This document shows positions 19,329 through 26,206 of a stretch of DNA of 64,000 nucleotides, one piece after another. Source of the stretch: DASPKT01 sp035626475 (GTDB lineage Bacteria > Pseudomonadota > Alphaproteobacteria > Azospirillales > Azospirillaceae); assembly GCA_035626475.1 (NCBI GenBank), contig DASPNP010000031.1, forward strand, positions 30,534-94,533, in the 5' to 3' direction. Within the stretch, counting starts at the first letter, position 1; each line of letters opens with the position of its first letter. The notes under the pieces are model-generated. The model was not told the DNA's origin, searched no databases, and worked only from the letters and a program-made list of their open reading frames with translations. The position numbers were made by a program, and so were the translations under genes.

Positions 19329-19829
19329 ATGGACCACGATTCCTACCCCGACGCCCATATCCAGGACATCCTGGCGGGCGTGAAGACCATCGCCTTCGTC
19401 GGCGCCAGCGCCAACTGGAACCGGCCGGTCTTCTTCGTCATGAAGTACATGCAGACGAAGGGCTACCGTGTGGTGCCGGTGAACCCGGCGCTGGTCGGGC
19501 AGCAGGTACTGGGCGAGCCGGGCTATGCCAGCTTGCGCGACCTCCCCTTCGCCGTGGACATGGTCGACATCTTCCGCAACGCCGAGGCCGCCGGCCCCGT
19601 CGCGGACGAGGCGGCGGACCTCGGCATCAGGGTGATCTGGATGCAGCTCGGCGTGCGCAACGACGCGGCGGCCGCCCGAGCGGAGGCCCGCGGCGCCACG
19701 GTCATCATGAACCGCTGCCCCAAGATCGAGTACGCCCGGCTGTTCGGCGAGATCGGCCGGCAGGGCATCAATTCCAACGTCATCACCACCAAGCGGCGGC
19801 CGGTGAAGCCCGCCCGCAAGCTCATCTGA
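19329..19829 (+). CDS. CoA-binding protein, YccU type
   Basis: A 166-residue Rossmann-like protein of the CoA_binding family (YccU/YumC-like, related to the succinyl-CoA synthetase alpha N-terminus). The nucleotide loop appears as IAFVGASANWNRPVFFVMKY and the later signature as MNRCPKIEYARLFG. The biochemical role is unknown in the family. Start ATG 19329 with GGAG six bases upstream. It ends 11 bases before metY, and the metY ribosome site overlaps its stop codon, so the two are co-translated; this pairing recurs in proteobacteria. Confidence 0.88.
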   Translation: MDHDSYPDAHIQDILAGVKTIAFVGASANWNRPVFFVMKYMQTKGYRVVPVNPALVGQQVLGEPGYASLRDLPFAVDMVDIFRNAEAAGPVADEAADLGIRVIWMQLGVRNDAAAARAEARGATVIMNRCPKIEYARLFGEIGRQGINSNVITTKRRPVKPARKLI

Positions 19830-19840
19830 GGAGACGCGCC

Positions 19841-21127
19841 ATGACCGAGCAGCGCTTCGGCTTCGAGACCCGCGCCATCCATGCCGGCGCCGCCCCCGAC
19901 CCGGCCACCGGCGCCCGCGCCACGCCGATCTACCAGACGACCAGCTTCGTCTTCGAGGACGTGGACGAGGCGGCATCGCTGTTCAACCTGCAGAAGGTCG
20001 GCTTCATCTATTCCCGCCTGACCAACCCGACCGTGTCGGTGCTGGAGGAGCGGCTGGCGAACCTGGAGGGCGGCGCCGGCGCGACCTGCACCAGCTCCGG
20101 CCATGCCGCGCAGATGATGGCCTTCTTCCCGCTGATGCGCCCGGGCGACGAGTTCATCGCATCCCGGAAACTGTATGGCGGCTCGCTGAACCAGTTCGCC
20201 AACAGCTTCCCCCGCGCCTTCGGCTGGAACTGCAGGTTCGTCGGCGGCGACGATGCCGACGAGTTCCGCCGCGCCGTGACCGACAAGACCCGCGCCATCT
20301 TCATCGAGAGCCTGGCGAACCCCGGCGGCGTGGTGTCGGACATCGAGGCGATCGCCCGCGTGGCCGAGGAGGCCGGTGTGCCGCTGGTGGTCGACAACAC
20401 CATGGCGACGCCCTACCTGTGCCGCCCCATCGAGCATGGCGCGACCCTGGTCGTGCACTCCACCACCAAGTTCCTGGGCGGCCACGGCAACTCGGTCGGC
20501 GGCGTGGTGGTGGACTCAGGCAAGTTCGACTGGTCCAAGTCCGGCAAGTTCCCGGCGCTGAGCGAGCCGGAACCGGGATATCACGGCCTGCGCTTCCACG
20601 AGACCTTCGGCCACCTCGCCTTCACCATCCACGGCCATGCCATCGGCCTGCGCGACCTGGGCCCGAGCCAGGCGCCGATGAACGCCTTCCTGACCCTGAC
20701 CGGCATCGAGACGCTGGCGCTGCGCATGCAGCGGCACTGCGAGAACGGGCGGCGGGTGGCGGAATTCCTGTCCGGCCACAAGGCCGTGGCCTGGGTGAAC
20801 TATGCCGGCCTGCCCGCCAGCCCCTACCACGGCCTCGCCCGCAAGTACCTGGGCGGCCAGGGGGGCGCCGTCTTCACCTTCGGGCTCAAGGCAGGCTACG
20901 AGGCGGGCGTCAAGCTGGTGGAGTCCGTGCAGCTCTTCAGCCACCTCGCCAATATCGGCGACACCCGCTCCCTCATCATCCACCCGGCCTCCACCACCCA
21001 CCGGCAGTTGACGCCGGAGGGGCTGGTGGCTGCCGGCGCCGGCCCCGACGTCATCCGCCTGTCGGTGGGGCTGGAGACGGCCGACGACATCATCGCCGAT
21101 CTGGACCGGGCGCTGAACGCGCTCTGA
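19841..21127 (+). CDS. metY: O-acetylhomoserine aminocarboxypropyltransferase (sulfhydrylase)
   Basis: PLP enzyme of the Cys/Met-metabolism family that makes homocysteine directly from O-acetyl- (or O-succinyl-) homoserine and sulfide. The 428-residue protein has RAIHAGAAPDPATGARATPIYQTTSF at its start (20-residue-scale family signature), the tyrosine-containing YSRLTNPT, and the PLP lysine K210 in HSTTKFLGGHG. The long insertion FPALSEPEPGYHGL points to the MetY rather than the MetB/MetC branch. Downstream of hom in the pathway, though not in the same operon. Its TGA abuts the stop of the convergent exonuclease gene. Confidence 0.93.
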   Translation: MTEQRFGFETRAIHAGAAPDPATGARATPIYQTTSFVFEDVDEAASLFNLQKVGFIYSRLTNPTVSVLEERLANLEGGAGATCTSSGHAAQMMAFFPLMRPGDEFIASRKLYGGSLNQFANSFPRAFGWNCRFVGGDDADEFRRAVTDKTRAIFIESLANPGGVVSDIEAIARVAEEAGVPLVVDNTMATPYLCRPIEHGATLVVHSTTKFLGGHGNSVGGVVVDSGKFDWSKSGKFPALSEPEPGYHGLRFHETFGHLAFTIHGHAIGLRDLGPSQAPMNAFLTLTGIETLALRMQRHCENGRRVAEFLSGHKAVAWVNYAGLPASPYHGLARKYLGGQGGAVFTFGLKAGYEAGVKLVESVQLFSHLANIGDTRSLIIHPASTTHRQLTPEGLVAAGAGPDVIRLSVGLETADDIIADLDRALNAL

Positions 21128-21619
21128 TCAGGCGGGGACGGGAGAGCGCGCCTCGCACCAGTGCCACACCGACCGCGCGGCCAGCGTGTCGGCCAGGGCG
21201 CGGTGCGCCTCCCCGGTCCAGCGGTGGCCGGCATGCTCGGCGGCGTCCGCCAGCTTGCGGAACCGCGTGCCCTGCAGCTCGGCGAAGCGGCGCATGGCGC
21301 ACCTGACCTCCAGGGAGTCGAAGCAGCCCGGCGGGAAGAAGGGCACGTCGAAGCCGCTGTTGTAGATGACCAGCCGGCGGTGGCTGGCGACGATGGCGCG
21401 TATCTCCGGCAGCAGCTCGCCCAGGGTCGGCCGGCCCGCCACCATGGCATCGGTGATGCCGTGCACGCGGGTCGCGTAGAAGGGGATGCCCCGCCCCGGG
21501 TTGACCAGCGTGTCCATGAGCGTGCGGCCGGCATCGTCGACGATGGCGATCTCCACGATCGCGTCGCCGCGCGCGGGGCTGAGGCCGGTCGTCTCGGTAT
21601 CGAGATAGAGGGTCGTCAC
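21128..21619 (-). CDS. DnaQ-like DEDDh 3'-5' exonuclease
   Basis: A 163-residue exonuclease of the epsilon/DnaQ superfamily. Motif I is YLDTETTGL (D7, E9), motif II YNSGFDVPF, and motif III H-x4-D in AHRALADT, which makes it DEDDh. It lacks extra domains, so it is a stand-alone proofreading or RNase T/ExoX-like nuclease rather than the polymerase III epsilon subunit. GTG at 21619 is chosen because it precedes motif I directly and has GAGGAAGG upstream. It follows mntP by 14 bases and is probably co-transcribed. Confidence 0.88.
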   Translation of the reverse strand: MTTLYLDTETTGLSPARGDAIVEIAIVDDAGRTLMDTLVNPGRGIPFYATRVHGITDAMVAGRPTLGELLPEIRAIVASHRRLVIYNSGFDVPFFPPGCFDSLEVRCAMRRFAELQGTRFRKLADAAEHAGHRWTGEAHRALADTLAARSVWHWCEARSPVPA

Positions 21620-21633
21620 GGGCGGGCCCTTCC

Positions 21634-22203
21634 TCAGGCGGCGAGCAGCGTGTGCTCGATCAGGATCTTGGTGCCGAGCGCCATCAGCCCCAGACCGCCG
21701 ATCGCCTCGGCCCAGCGGCCCAGCCTGGGGCCGACGGCGCCACCGACCAGCACGCCGCCGGCGGACATCAGGAAGGTGACGAGGCCGATTACCAGGGCGC
21801 TCGCCAGGATCTGTGCGCCCATCAGCGCCAGGGGGATGCCGACGGCGAAGGCGTCGATGCTGGTGGCCAGGCCCGCGGCCAGCAGCGCTCCCAGCGCGAT
21901 GCCCGAGGCGCAGTCCACCTCGCGCCCCCGCCAGGCGCCCCAGGCCATGCGGCCGCCCAGCGCCGACAGCAGCAGGAAGGCCACCCAATGGTCGACCGCC
22001 TGGACATAGCCGCCGATGGTGATGCCCAGCAGGAAGCCCAGGATCGGCATGGCCGCCTGGAACAGGCCGAAGACCGTGCCGACGCGCAGGGCCGGGCCAA
22101 GGCCGGGCTTGCGCAGGCAGGCGCCCTTGCCCAGCGACGCGGCGAAGGCGTCGGCCGAGAGCGACAAGGCGAGGACGAGGGTCGTGGTGCCGACGATAGG
22201 CAT
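21634..22203 (-). CDS. mntP: manganese efflux pump MntP
   Basis: Inner-membrane exporter of Mn2+ that protects against manganese excess. The 189-residue protein has six hydrophobic segments in two similar halves, each containing the family acid motif: LALSLSADAFAASLGKG near the start and LATSIDAFAVGIPLAL near the middle (the aspartates are the likely metal ligands). Length equals E. coli MntP (188). Start ATG 22203, the next upstream codons being non-family. The leader carries a likely yybP-ykoY manganese riboswitch and promoter, the expected control for this gene. Confidence 0.93.
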   Translation of the reverse strand: MPIVGTTTLVLALSLSADAFAASLGKGACLRKPGLGPALRVGTVFGLFQAAMPILGFLLGITIGGYVQAVDHWVAFLLLSALGGRMAWGAWRGREVDCASGIALGALLAAGLATSIDAFAVGIPLALMGAQILASALVIGLVTFLMSAGGVLVGGAVGPRLGRWAEAIGGLGLMALGTKILIEHTLLAA

Positions 22204-22269
22204 CGGGGCGGTCTTCCGGGCCGGGTGCGCGACGACGCGGGGCCTCACCCGTCCGGCCTGGCCGGGGTG

Positions 22270-22400
22270 CCCGCGTCATCGGTCTCGCCAAATGGTGGCC
22301 CATCCGGCCGCGCCATGGTCGCGTGCGCTTTCCCTCCGCACGGTCCCAAGTCTGTTGACGCGGCCCCCGCTGCGATGCGGGCGGCTACTCCCCAATGAGT
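22270..22400 (-). ncRNA. probable yybP-ykoY manganese riboswitch in the mntP leader
   Basis: In the mntP leader on the minus strand I see the family hallmarks in order: the GGGGAGTAG loop motif near 22386-22395, a GC-rich stem, CGTCAACAGACT in the middle, and a closing GAGACCGATGACG near 22270-22288. yybP-ykoY RNAs bind Mn2+ and switch on mntP in many proteobacteria. No poly-U terminator follows, so control is probably translational, with the expression platform in the GC-rich 60 bases before the ATG. Alignment to the family model was not possible here. Confidence 0.75.
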
Positions 22401-22406
22401 GGCGAC

Positions 22407-22435
22407 GGGGTACTCCCCAGGGCGTATCGGGTCAA
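22407..22435 (-). promoter_or_regulatory. candidate promoter of the mntP leader
   Basis: TTGACC (22430-22435), 17 bases, TACCCC (22407-22412) on the minus strand. Transcription would start near 22400, exactly at the beginning of the riboswitch-like RNA. The -10 is poor. Confidence 0.45.
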
Positions 22436-22490
22436 GGGACGAAAAGCGGCCGCGGGCATGCGTCGCCGGGGACGTCCGGGCTGACGCAGG

Positions 22491-22814
22491 TCAATGCGCC
22501 GAGGACTCGGTGGCGATCCAGTCCAGGTATGGCGCGTCGCCCTTGCCCAGCGGCAGGGTGACGATGCAGGGCGTCTCATAGCTGTGCAGCTCGCGTACCC
22601 GGGCGCGCAGCGACTCGAAGCGGCTCGCCTGGGTCTTTGCGATCATGACCGTCTCAGTCCCCTCCTCCACCCGGCCCTCCCAGCGGTAGACGGAGCCCAT
22701 GCCGTCGATCAGGTTGACGCAGGCGGCCAACCGCTCCTCAACCAGGGCGCGCGCGATGCGCCGCGCCTCGTCGGCCGAGCCCGCGGTCATGTAGACGAAG
22801 ATCGCCTGGTCCAT
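22491..22814 (-). CDS. cutA: divalent-cation tolerance protein CutA
   Basis: A 107-residue trimeric PII-like-fold protein. Signatures are ACVNLIDGMGSVYRWEGRVEEG and the later HSYETPCIVTLPL. The name comes from copper sensitivity in E. coli; the molecular role is unsettled. Start ATG 22814 (MDQAIFVYMTAG), the usual N-terminus, with AAGGGG upstream. It lies upstream of mntP on the same strand, separated by the promoter and riboswitch. Confidence 0.93.
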   Translation of the reverse strand: MDQAIFVYMTAGSADEARRIARALVEERLAACVNLIDGMGSVYRWEGRVEEGTETVMIAKTQASRFESLRARVRELHSYETPCIVTLPLGKGDAPYLDWIATESSAH

Positions 22815-22895
22815 GCGCCATCCCCTTCTTGTCACGGCGCCACGGTAGCGTAGGATCGCCGGGCGCGTCACCCGCGCGAGGGTGGGAGGAAGCAG

Positions 22896-23168
22896 ATGCC
22901 GGGCAGCAAGGGCACGAAGGCCCAGGAGCCGAGCGAGACCCAGCGTCGCTGGCTGGCGCGCGGCCTGGCGCAGCCCGGCGGCAAGCTGCCCCTGTTCGAT
23001 GAGGAAGGACGCCGCATCGCCGCCCAGACGGTCCGCTCCTGCCTGGAGGCCGGCTGGGCCGAGCCCTGGTTCACCAACCCGCTCAAGCCCGACTGGCTGG
23101 TCTGCCGCCTCACCGACGCCGGCCGCGCCATCGCGGCGCGGGCGGCCGCGGAGCTGGAAGGCGCCTGA
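22896..23168 (+). CDS. small conserved protein of unknown function
   Basis: A 90-residue basic, soluble protein. The C-terminal part (SCLEAGWAEPWFTNPLKPDWLVCRLTDAGRAI) looks like a small winged-helix with a closing strand LVCRLTDAGR, as in MarR/PadR-like wings, but it is too short to call. ATG at 22896 has GGGAGGAAG upstream. Divergent from cutA and 100 bases before tRNA-Pro. Confidence 0.65.
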   Translation: MPGSKGTKAQEPSETQRRWLARGLAQPGGKLPLFDEEGRRIAAQTVRSCLEAGWAEPWFTNPLKPDWLVCRLTDAGRAIAARAAAELEGA

Positions 23169-23201
23169 TCGGACCCGGACGCTTTTTTGCCTTCGCGGGC
23201 G

Positions 23202-23230
23202 TTGCATCGTTTCGGAGGGGTGGCTATAGT
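23202..23230 (+). promoter_or_regulatory. sigma-70 promoter of tRNA-Pro
   Basis: TTGCAT (23202-23207), 17-base spacer, TATAGT (23225-23230). Start would be near 23237, about 30 bases before the mature tRNA. Confidence 0.75.
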
Positions 23231-23268
23231 CCGCGCCCGGACGGGGGAGACCCCGCCCCTCGAGAGGT

Positions 23269-23345
23269 CGGAGCGTAGCGCAGCCTGGTAGCGCATCAGA
23301 CTGGGGGTCTGGGGGTCGCAGGTTCGAATCCTGTCGCTCCGACCA
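23269..23345 (+). tRNA. tRNA-Pro (anticodon GGG)
   Basis: A 77-nt cloverleaf: acceptor CGGAGCG/CGCTCCG, D arm with AGCCTGGTAGCGCA, anticodon stem TCAGA/TCTGG (one T-G pair) around the loop CTGGGGG, T arm with GGTTCGAATCC, encoded ACCA end. Confidence 0.95.
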
Positions 23346-23355
23346 TTCTCGATCG

Positions 23356-23376
23356 AAGGCTTCCCCCAAGCCTTTT
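23356..23376 (+). terminator. terminator of tRNA-Pro
   Basis: AAGGCTT and AAGCCTT make a 7-bp stem around a CCCCC loop, followed by TT; ten bases after the CCA end. Confidence 0.65.
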
Positions 23377-23476
23377 CCCCAAAGCCCAAATCACACCGGT
23401 TCCTGTCGGGGCGCCTGTCCGGAACCCGGAGACGAGCCGGTCGGCTCGCTTGCCTGTCCACGGGACCTACACCCCA

Positions 23477-23506
23477 AGAAAAAACCGGCCCCTCGCGAGG
23501 CCGGTT
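23477..23506 (-). terminator. orphan Rho-independent terminator on the minus strand
   Basis: AACCGGCC (23483-23490) and GGCCGGTT (23499-23506) form a perfect 8-bp stem, followed on the minus strand by six T (from 23484 down to 23479). No annotated minus-strand gene precedes it, which is why I propose a small RNA. Confidence 0.75.
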
Positions 23507-23636
23507 CGGAAGTTTTGGGGGTTGTCGCAGAATACTGCGCCTTTGCACGTGGTGCCCTGGCTCCGGACCGCCAAGCCCCCTACCACCATTCGCAGGGGGC
23601 ACTCCCCTTTTTCGCGCCCATGGACGCGCGCTAACC
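23477..23636 (-). ncRNA. candidate small structured RNA (unclassified)
   Basis: The 354-base stretch between tRNA-Pro and the next gene has no good protein frame, but the minus strand ends in a strong terminator (23477-23506) with nothing coding before it. The roughly 160 bases upstream of it contain successive hairpins: GCGCG/CGCGC type, TGCCCCCT...AGGGGGC, TGGC...GCCA and CGCAG-TATT-CTGCG. A TAAATA hexamer (23644-23649) could be the -10; no -35 fits. I tested 6S, SRP and tmRNA by eye and saw none of their signatures. Confidence 0.35.
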
Positions 23637-23699
23637 CTTTGGATATTTATCTGCCCCATTCTCCGTGCGGGAGCACAGGACAGGATCGGGGCGCGTTTC

Positions 23700-23885
23700 A
23701 TGGAACCCTTCGAGTTCCGTTGGCGGGATCGCGGCGGCAAGTGGATGAGCATCAGCTGCTACGCTGGCAACGAGGAGGAGGCGGCGATCTATGCCCGCCG
23801 CCATGGCTGGCCCGGGCATGACGGGTCGAGGCTCAACTACTTCCGCTCCTGGCTGAAGCGCACCGTCCTGAACGAGCAGGACTGA
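23700..23885 (+). CDS. hypothetical 61-residue protein
   Basis: A small, aromatic-rich soluble protein (FEFRWRDRGGKWMSISCYAG, later HGWPGHDGSRLNYFRSWLKR). The composition is protein-like, but there is no good ribosome site before ATG 23700 and no known family comes to mind. It lies directly after the candidate small-RNA promoter region on the other strand. Confidence 0.5.
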   Translation: MEPFEFRWRDRGGKWMSISCYAGNEEEAAIYARRHGWPGHDGSRLNYFRSWLKRTVLNEQD

Positions 23886-23994
23886 CCCGATACGGGGGTT
23901 CTCCTCCCGGGCGTGGGGACTAGCCCCGAAGAAGCCGCCGGTTGCCGGCCCGCACGCGGTTAAACTCGACCCGAACAGACAAAGCGGGTCCGCC

Positions 23995-24162
23995 ATGAAG
24001 GTCATCCGGCTCACCGTCCAGCGCCGCGCCTTCCTGTTGAAGGCGCGCAACCTCCTCTGCGAGGCCGATCGCATCGACCGGACCAAGCCGGAGGAAGCGC
24101 AGGCCCTGCGCAACGCCGCCGAGCGGCTGCGCAGCTTCGCGCTTTACCGGCTGAGCGCCTGA
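23995..24162 (+). CDS. hypothetical 55-residue basic protein
   Basis: A short frame, MKVIRLTVQRRAFLLKARNL..., continuing as helix-forming, charge-patterned sequence with TKPEEAQALRNAAERLRSFAL near its end. The third codon positions are strongly G/C, as in real genes here. Ribosome site is weak. It ends 7 bases before the stop of the convergent oxygenase gene. No family recognised. Confidence 0.5.
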   Translation: MKVIRLTVQRRAFLLKARNLLCEADRIDRTKPEEAQALRNAAERLRSFALYRLSA

Positions 24163-24169
24163 CAGGGCG

Positions 24170-25261
24170 TCAGCCGCCGACGCGCTGCACCTCGCCCGTC
24201 ACCGAGGCGGCGTTGCGCTCGCGGATCTTCGCTCCCTCCTCGTCATAGAGGAACGGCAGGAAGGCGTAGCGCCGGCCTGATGTCACGGGCATGGCCTCGT
24301 GCAGCAGGCTGCAGCCGAAGACCACGGCGCCGCCGGTCGGCGCCCGGTAGGTCTGCGTCCCGAATTCCGGGAAGCGCAGATCCCCGCCCTCATACTCCTC
24401 GGCGTTCAGGTTGATCGTGACGGCGAACTGCCGATGGGCCGTGCCGGGGGTGGTGTTGTCCCGGTGCGCCCGGAAGAAGCCGCCGCTCGCCCCGTCATAG
24501 CAGGCGACGATGTAGCGCTCGATCCGGGTCGCCCGGAAATTGAAGGCCTTGCCCAGTTCCGGCAGGATCCGGGCGCTGATCCGACGGCGGGCCTCCTGCC
24601 GGATTTCCTCGTCCTCGATGGCGCAGTCCGCCCGCTTCTTGAACCCATCGTCCAGCACGCCCACGGTCTTGCCGTCCCGGACGCGCATGAATCCGGACTC
24701 GACGCCGCCCCGCGCGTCATAGAGGTCGATGAGGCGGCGGCAGAAATCCGGTTCGAACACACGGGGCAGCACCAGGACCGGCGCGGTCACCGGCACCTCG
24801 GCATGGCGGTCGGGCGGCGGCAGCGCCGACAGCCGGTCCAGCATGGTGTCGACCGCCTCCAGCGGCCCGGTCGACAGGACCCGCAGCATCGGATCCAGCA
24901 GCAGCCAGAAGGGCGAATGAGCGTCGGCTCCGCCATCCCCGGACAGCGCGCCGTAGAGGCGGCTGAGGCGGTACTGGAAATCCCAGAAGTACCGGATGCC
25001 CGGCGTCCGCTGCCGCAGCCGGTCCTGGTCGGCGGGATCGGTGCTGACGCCGAAGAAGCTGGCGCGGATATCGTCGAACAGCTCGCCGCGCGCCATGATC
25101 CGGTCCAGGGCCGCGCCCGCCCCCGGGCGGGAGGATGAGCCGAGAAACATCAGGACGACATAGCGGCCGGCCGCGACGCTGAAATGATATTCGGGATTGC
25201 TGGGGCTCGGCGCCACGAACCAGGGCACGGGGTCGCCGGCCAGGAAGACACGGTTGCTCAC
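24170..25261 (-). CDS. thioredoxin-fold domain fused to a 2OG-Fe(II) oxygenase
   Basis: A 363-residue two-domain protein. Residues 1-150 resemble a peroxiredoxin/AhpC-TSA fold (GDPVPWFVAPSP, YVVLMFLGSSS, FFGVSTDPADQ), but no cysteine stands at the usual peroxidatic position after the FLGSSS strand, so it is probably not a peroxidase. Residues 160-345 form a prolyl-4-hydroxylase-like oxygenase with iron ligands H266 and D268 (AHRDN) and H321, and R330/R331 for 2-oxoglutarate. Likely a protein or small-molecule hydroxylase; the substrate is unknown. Full reading frame without frameshift. Confidence 0.82.
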   Translation of the reverse strand: MSNRVFLAGDPVPWFVAPSPSNPEYHFSVAAGRYVVLMFLGSSSRPGAGAALDRIMARGELFDDIRASFFGVSTDPADQDRLRQRTPGIRYFWDFQYRLSRLYGALSGDGGADAHSPFWLLLDPMLRVLSTGPLEAVDTMLDRLSALPPPDRHAEVPVTAPVLVLPRVFEPDFCRRLIDLYDARGGVESGFMRVRDGKTVGVLDDGFKKRADCAIEDEEIRQEARRRISARILPELGKAFNFRATRIERYIVACYDGASGGFFRAHRDNTTPGTAHRQFAVTINLNAEEYEGGDLRFPEFGTQTYRAPTGGAVVFGCSLLHEAMPVTSGRRYAFLPFLYDEEGAKIRERNAASVTGEVQRVGG

Positions 25262-25287
25262 CAGGGGGACTCCGTCCGGATGCGGTT

Positions 25288-25773
25288 TCAGCCGTCGCCG
25301 CGGCGCAGCAGCTTGCGGAGGGCCAGCAGCTCGTCCAGGACCTCGGTCAGCACTTGGCGATGGCGCGGCGACAGGGCGCCCTCCTCCTCGCCGGCATCCT
25401 CGTCCTCCATCTCGTCCGCGGCGGCGCCGTCGTCGAACAGCCCGACGGGGCGCGTGTCGGCGGGGACGGCCTCCCCCTGGGCCGGCAAGGTGCCGCGGCT
25501 CTCCTTCAGGAGGCGCTGCACGCCCTTGATCGTATAGCCTTCCTTGTAGAGGAGATGCTGGATGCGGCGCAGCAGCTCGACATCGTCGGGCCGGTAGTAG
25601 CGCCGGCCGCCGCCGCGCTTCAGCGGCTTGATCTGGGGGAATTTGGTTTCCCAGAAGCGCAGCACGTGCTGCGGCACGTCCAGGTCCGTCGAGACCTCGC
25701 TGATGGTCCGGAAGGCGCTCGCCGACTTGGCGGGCACCCGCCCCCGAAACTCCGCGCCGGTCGCGTCGGTCAT
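25288..25773 (-). CDS. MerR-family transcriptional regulator next to ihfA
   Basis: A 161-residue regulator with an N-terminal MerR winged helix (FRTISEVSTDLDVPQHVLRFWETKFPQIKP, then GRRYYRPDDVELLRRIQHLL). After residue 95 it is an acidic, low-complexity linker (DDGAAADEMEDEDAGEEEG) and a C-terminal helix that may dimerise; there is no cysteine cluster for metal sensing. It starts 3 bases after the ihfA stop. ihfA-merR is a long-conserved pair in alphaproteobacteria; the target is not known. Confidence 0.9.
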   Translation of the reverse strand: MTDATGAEFRGRVPAKSASAFRTISEVSTDLDVPQHVLRFWETKFPQIKPLKRGGGRRYYRPDDVELLRRIQHLLYKEGYTIKGVQRLLKESRGTLPAQGEAVPADTRPVGLFDDGAAADEMEDEDAGEEEGALSPRHRQVLTEVLDELLALRKLLRRGDG

Positions 25774-25776
25774 GAT

Positions 25777-26106
25777 TTAGGCCGTCGCCTCGCGCACGCG
25801 CTCGGCCTGGCCGAACTTCTCGTTGATACGGTTCTTCAGCACATGGCTGGCGCGGAACACCAGGACGCGGCGCGGCAGGATCGGCACCTCCTCCCCGGTC
25901 TTGGGGTTGCGGCCGACGCGCTGCCCTTTGGAGCGCACCGAAAAGCTCCCGAAGGAGGAGATCTTGACCATGTCGCCGCGCGCCAGCGCGTCGGAAATCT
26001 CGTTCAGCACGGTCTCGACCAGTTCGGCCGACTCGTTGCGCGACAGCCCGACCTCCTGGTAGACGGCCTCGCTGAGCTGTGCACGCGTGACGGTATTCGC
26101 AGACAT
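25777..26106 (-). CDS. ihfA: integration host factor alpha subunit
   Basis: DNA-bending nucleoid protein, active as a heterodimer with IhfB. The 109-residue product shows MVKISSFGSFSVRSKGQRVGRNPKTGEEVPI, the beta-arm with the GRNPKTGE turn that inserts into the minor groove, and the C-terminal extension usual in alphaproteobacteria. Alpha rather than beta or HU is inferred from the DMVKISSFGSF segment and from the merR neighbour. The promoter at 26137-26165 drives ihfA-merR. Confidence 0.95.
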   Translation of the reverse strand: MSANTVTRAQLSEAVYQEVGLSRNESAELVETVLNEISDALARGDMVKISSFGSFSVRSKGQRVGRNPKTGEEVPILPRRVLVFRASHVLKNRINEKFGQAERVREATA

Positions 26107-26136
26107 AGGCGTCCTCCCCCGATCAGCCCGCCGGGA

Positions 26137-26165
26137 ACGGTAGACTGAGCCAAGAAAGCCGTCAA
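26137..26165 (-). promoter_or_regulatory. sigma-70 promoter of ihfA-merR
   Basis: TTGACG (26160-26165), 17 bases, TACCGT (26137-26142) on the minus strand, 30 bases before the GGGGGAGGA ribosome site of ihfA. Confidence 0.6.
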
Positions 26166-26206
26166 TTCCAAAGAGTTGGCCCGAGTCGCCGGGAAGGTAC
26201 CGGAAC

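Noticed and set aside
22407..22420. A second GGGGAGTA motif upstream of the mntP aptamer
   Set aside because: It is part of the self-complementary GGGGTACTCCCC and falls in the promoter, before the predicted transcript start.
23477..23636. 6S RNA, SRP RNA or tmRNA
   Set aside because: No GGAAGGAAGCAGCC-like SRP loop, no tag reading frame, and no clear long rod with central bubble; kept only as an unclassified candidate.
23269..24162. Integrated element at tRNA-Pro
   Set aside because: No integrase, no duplicated tRNA 3' end and host-like composition.
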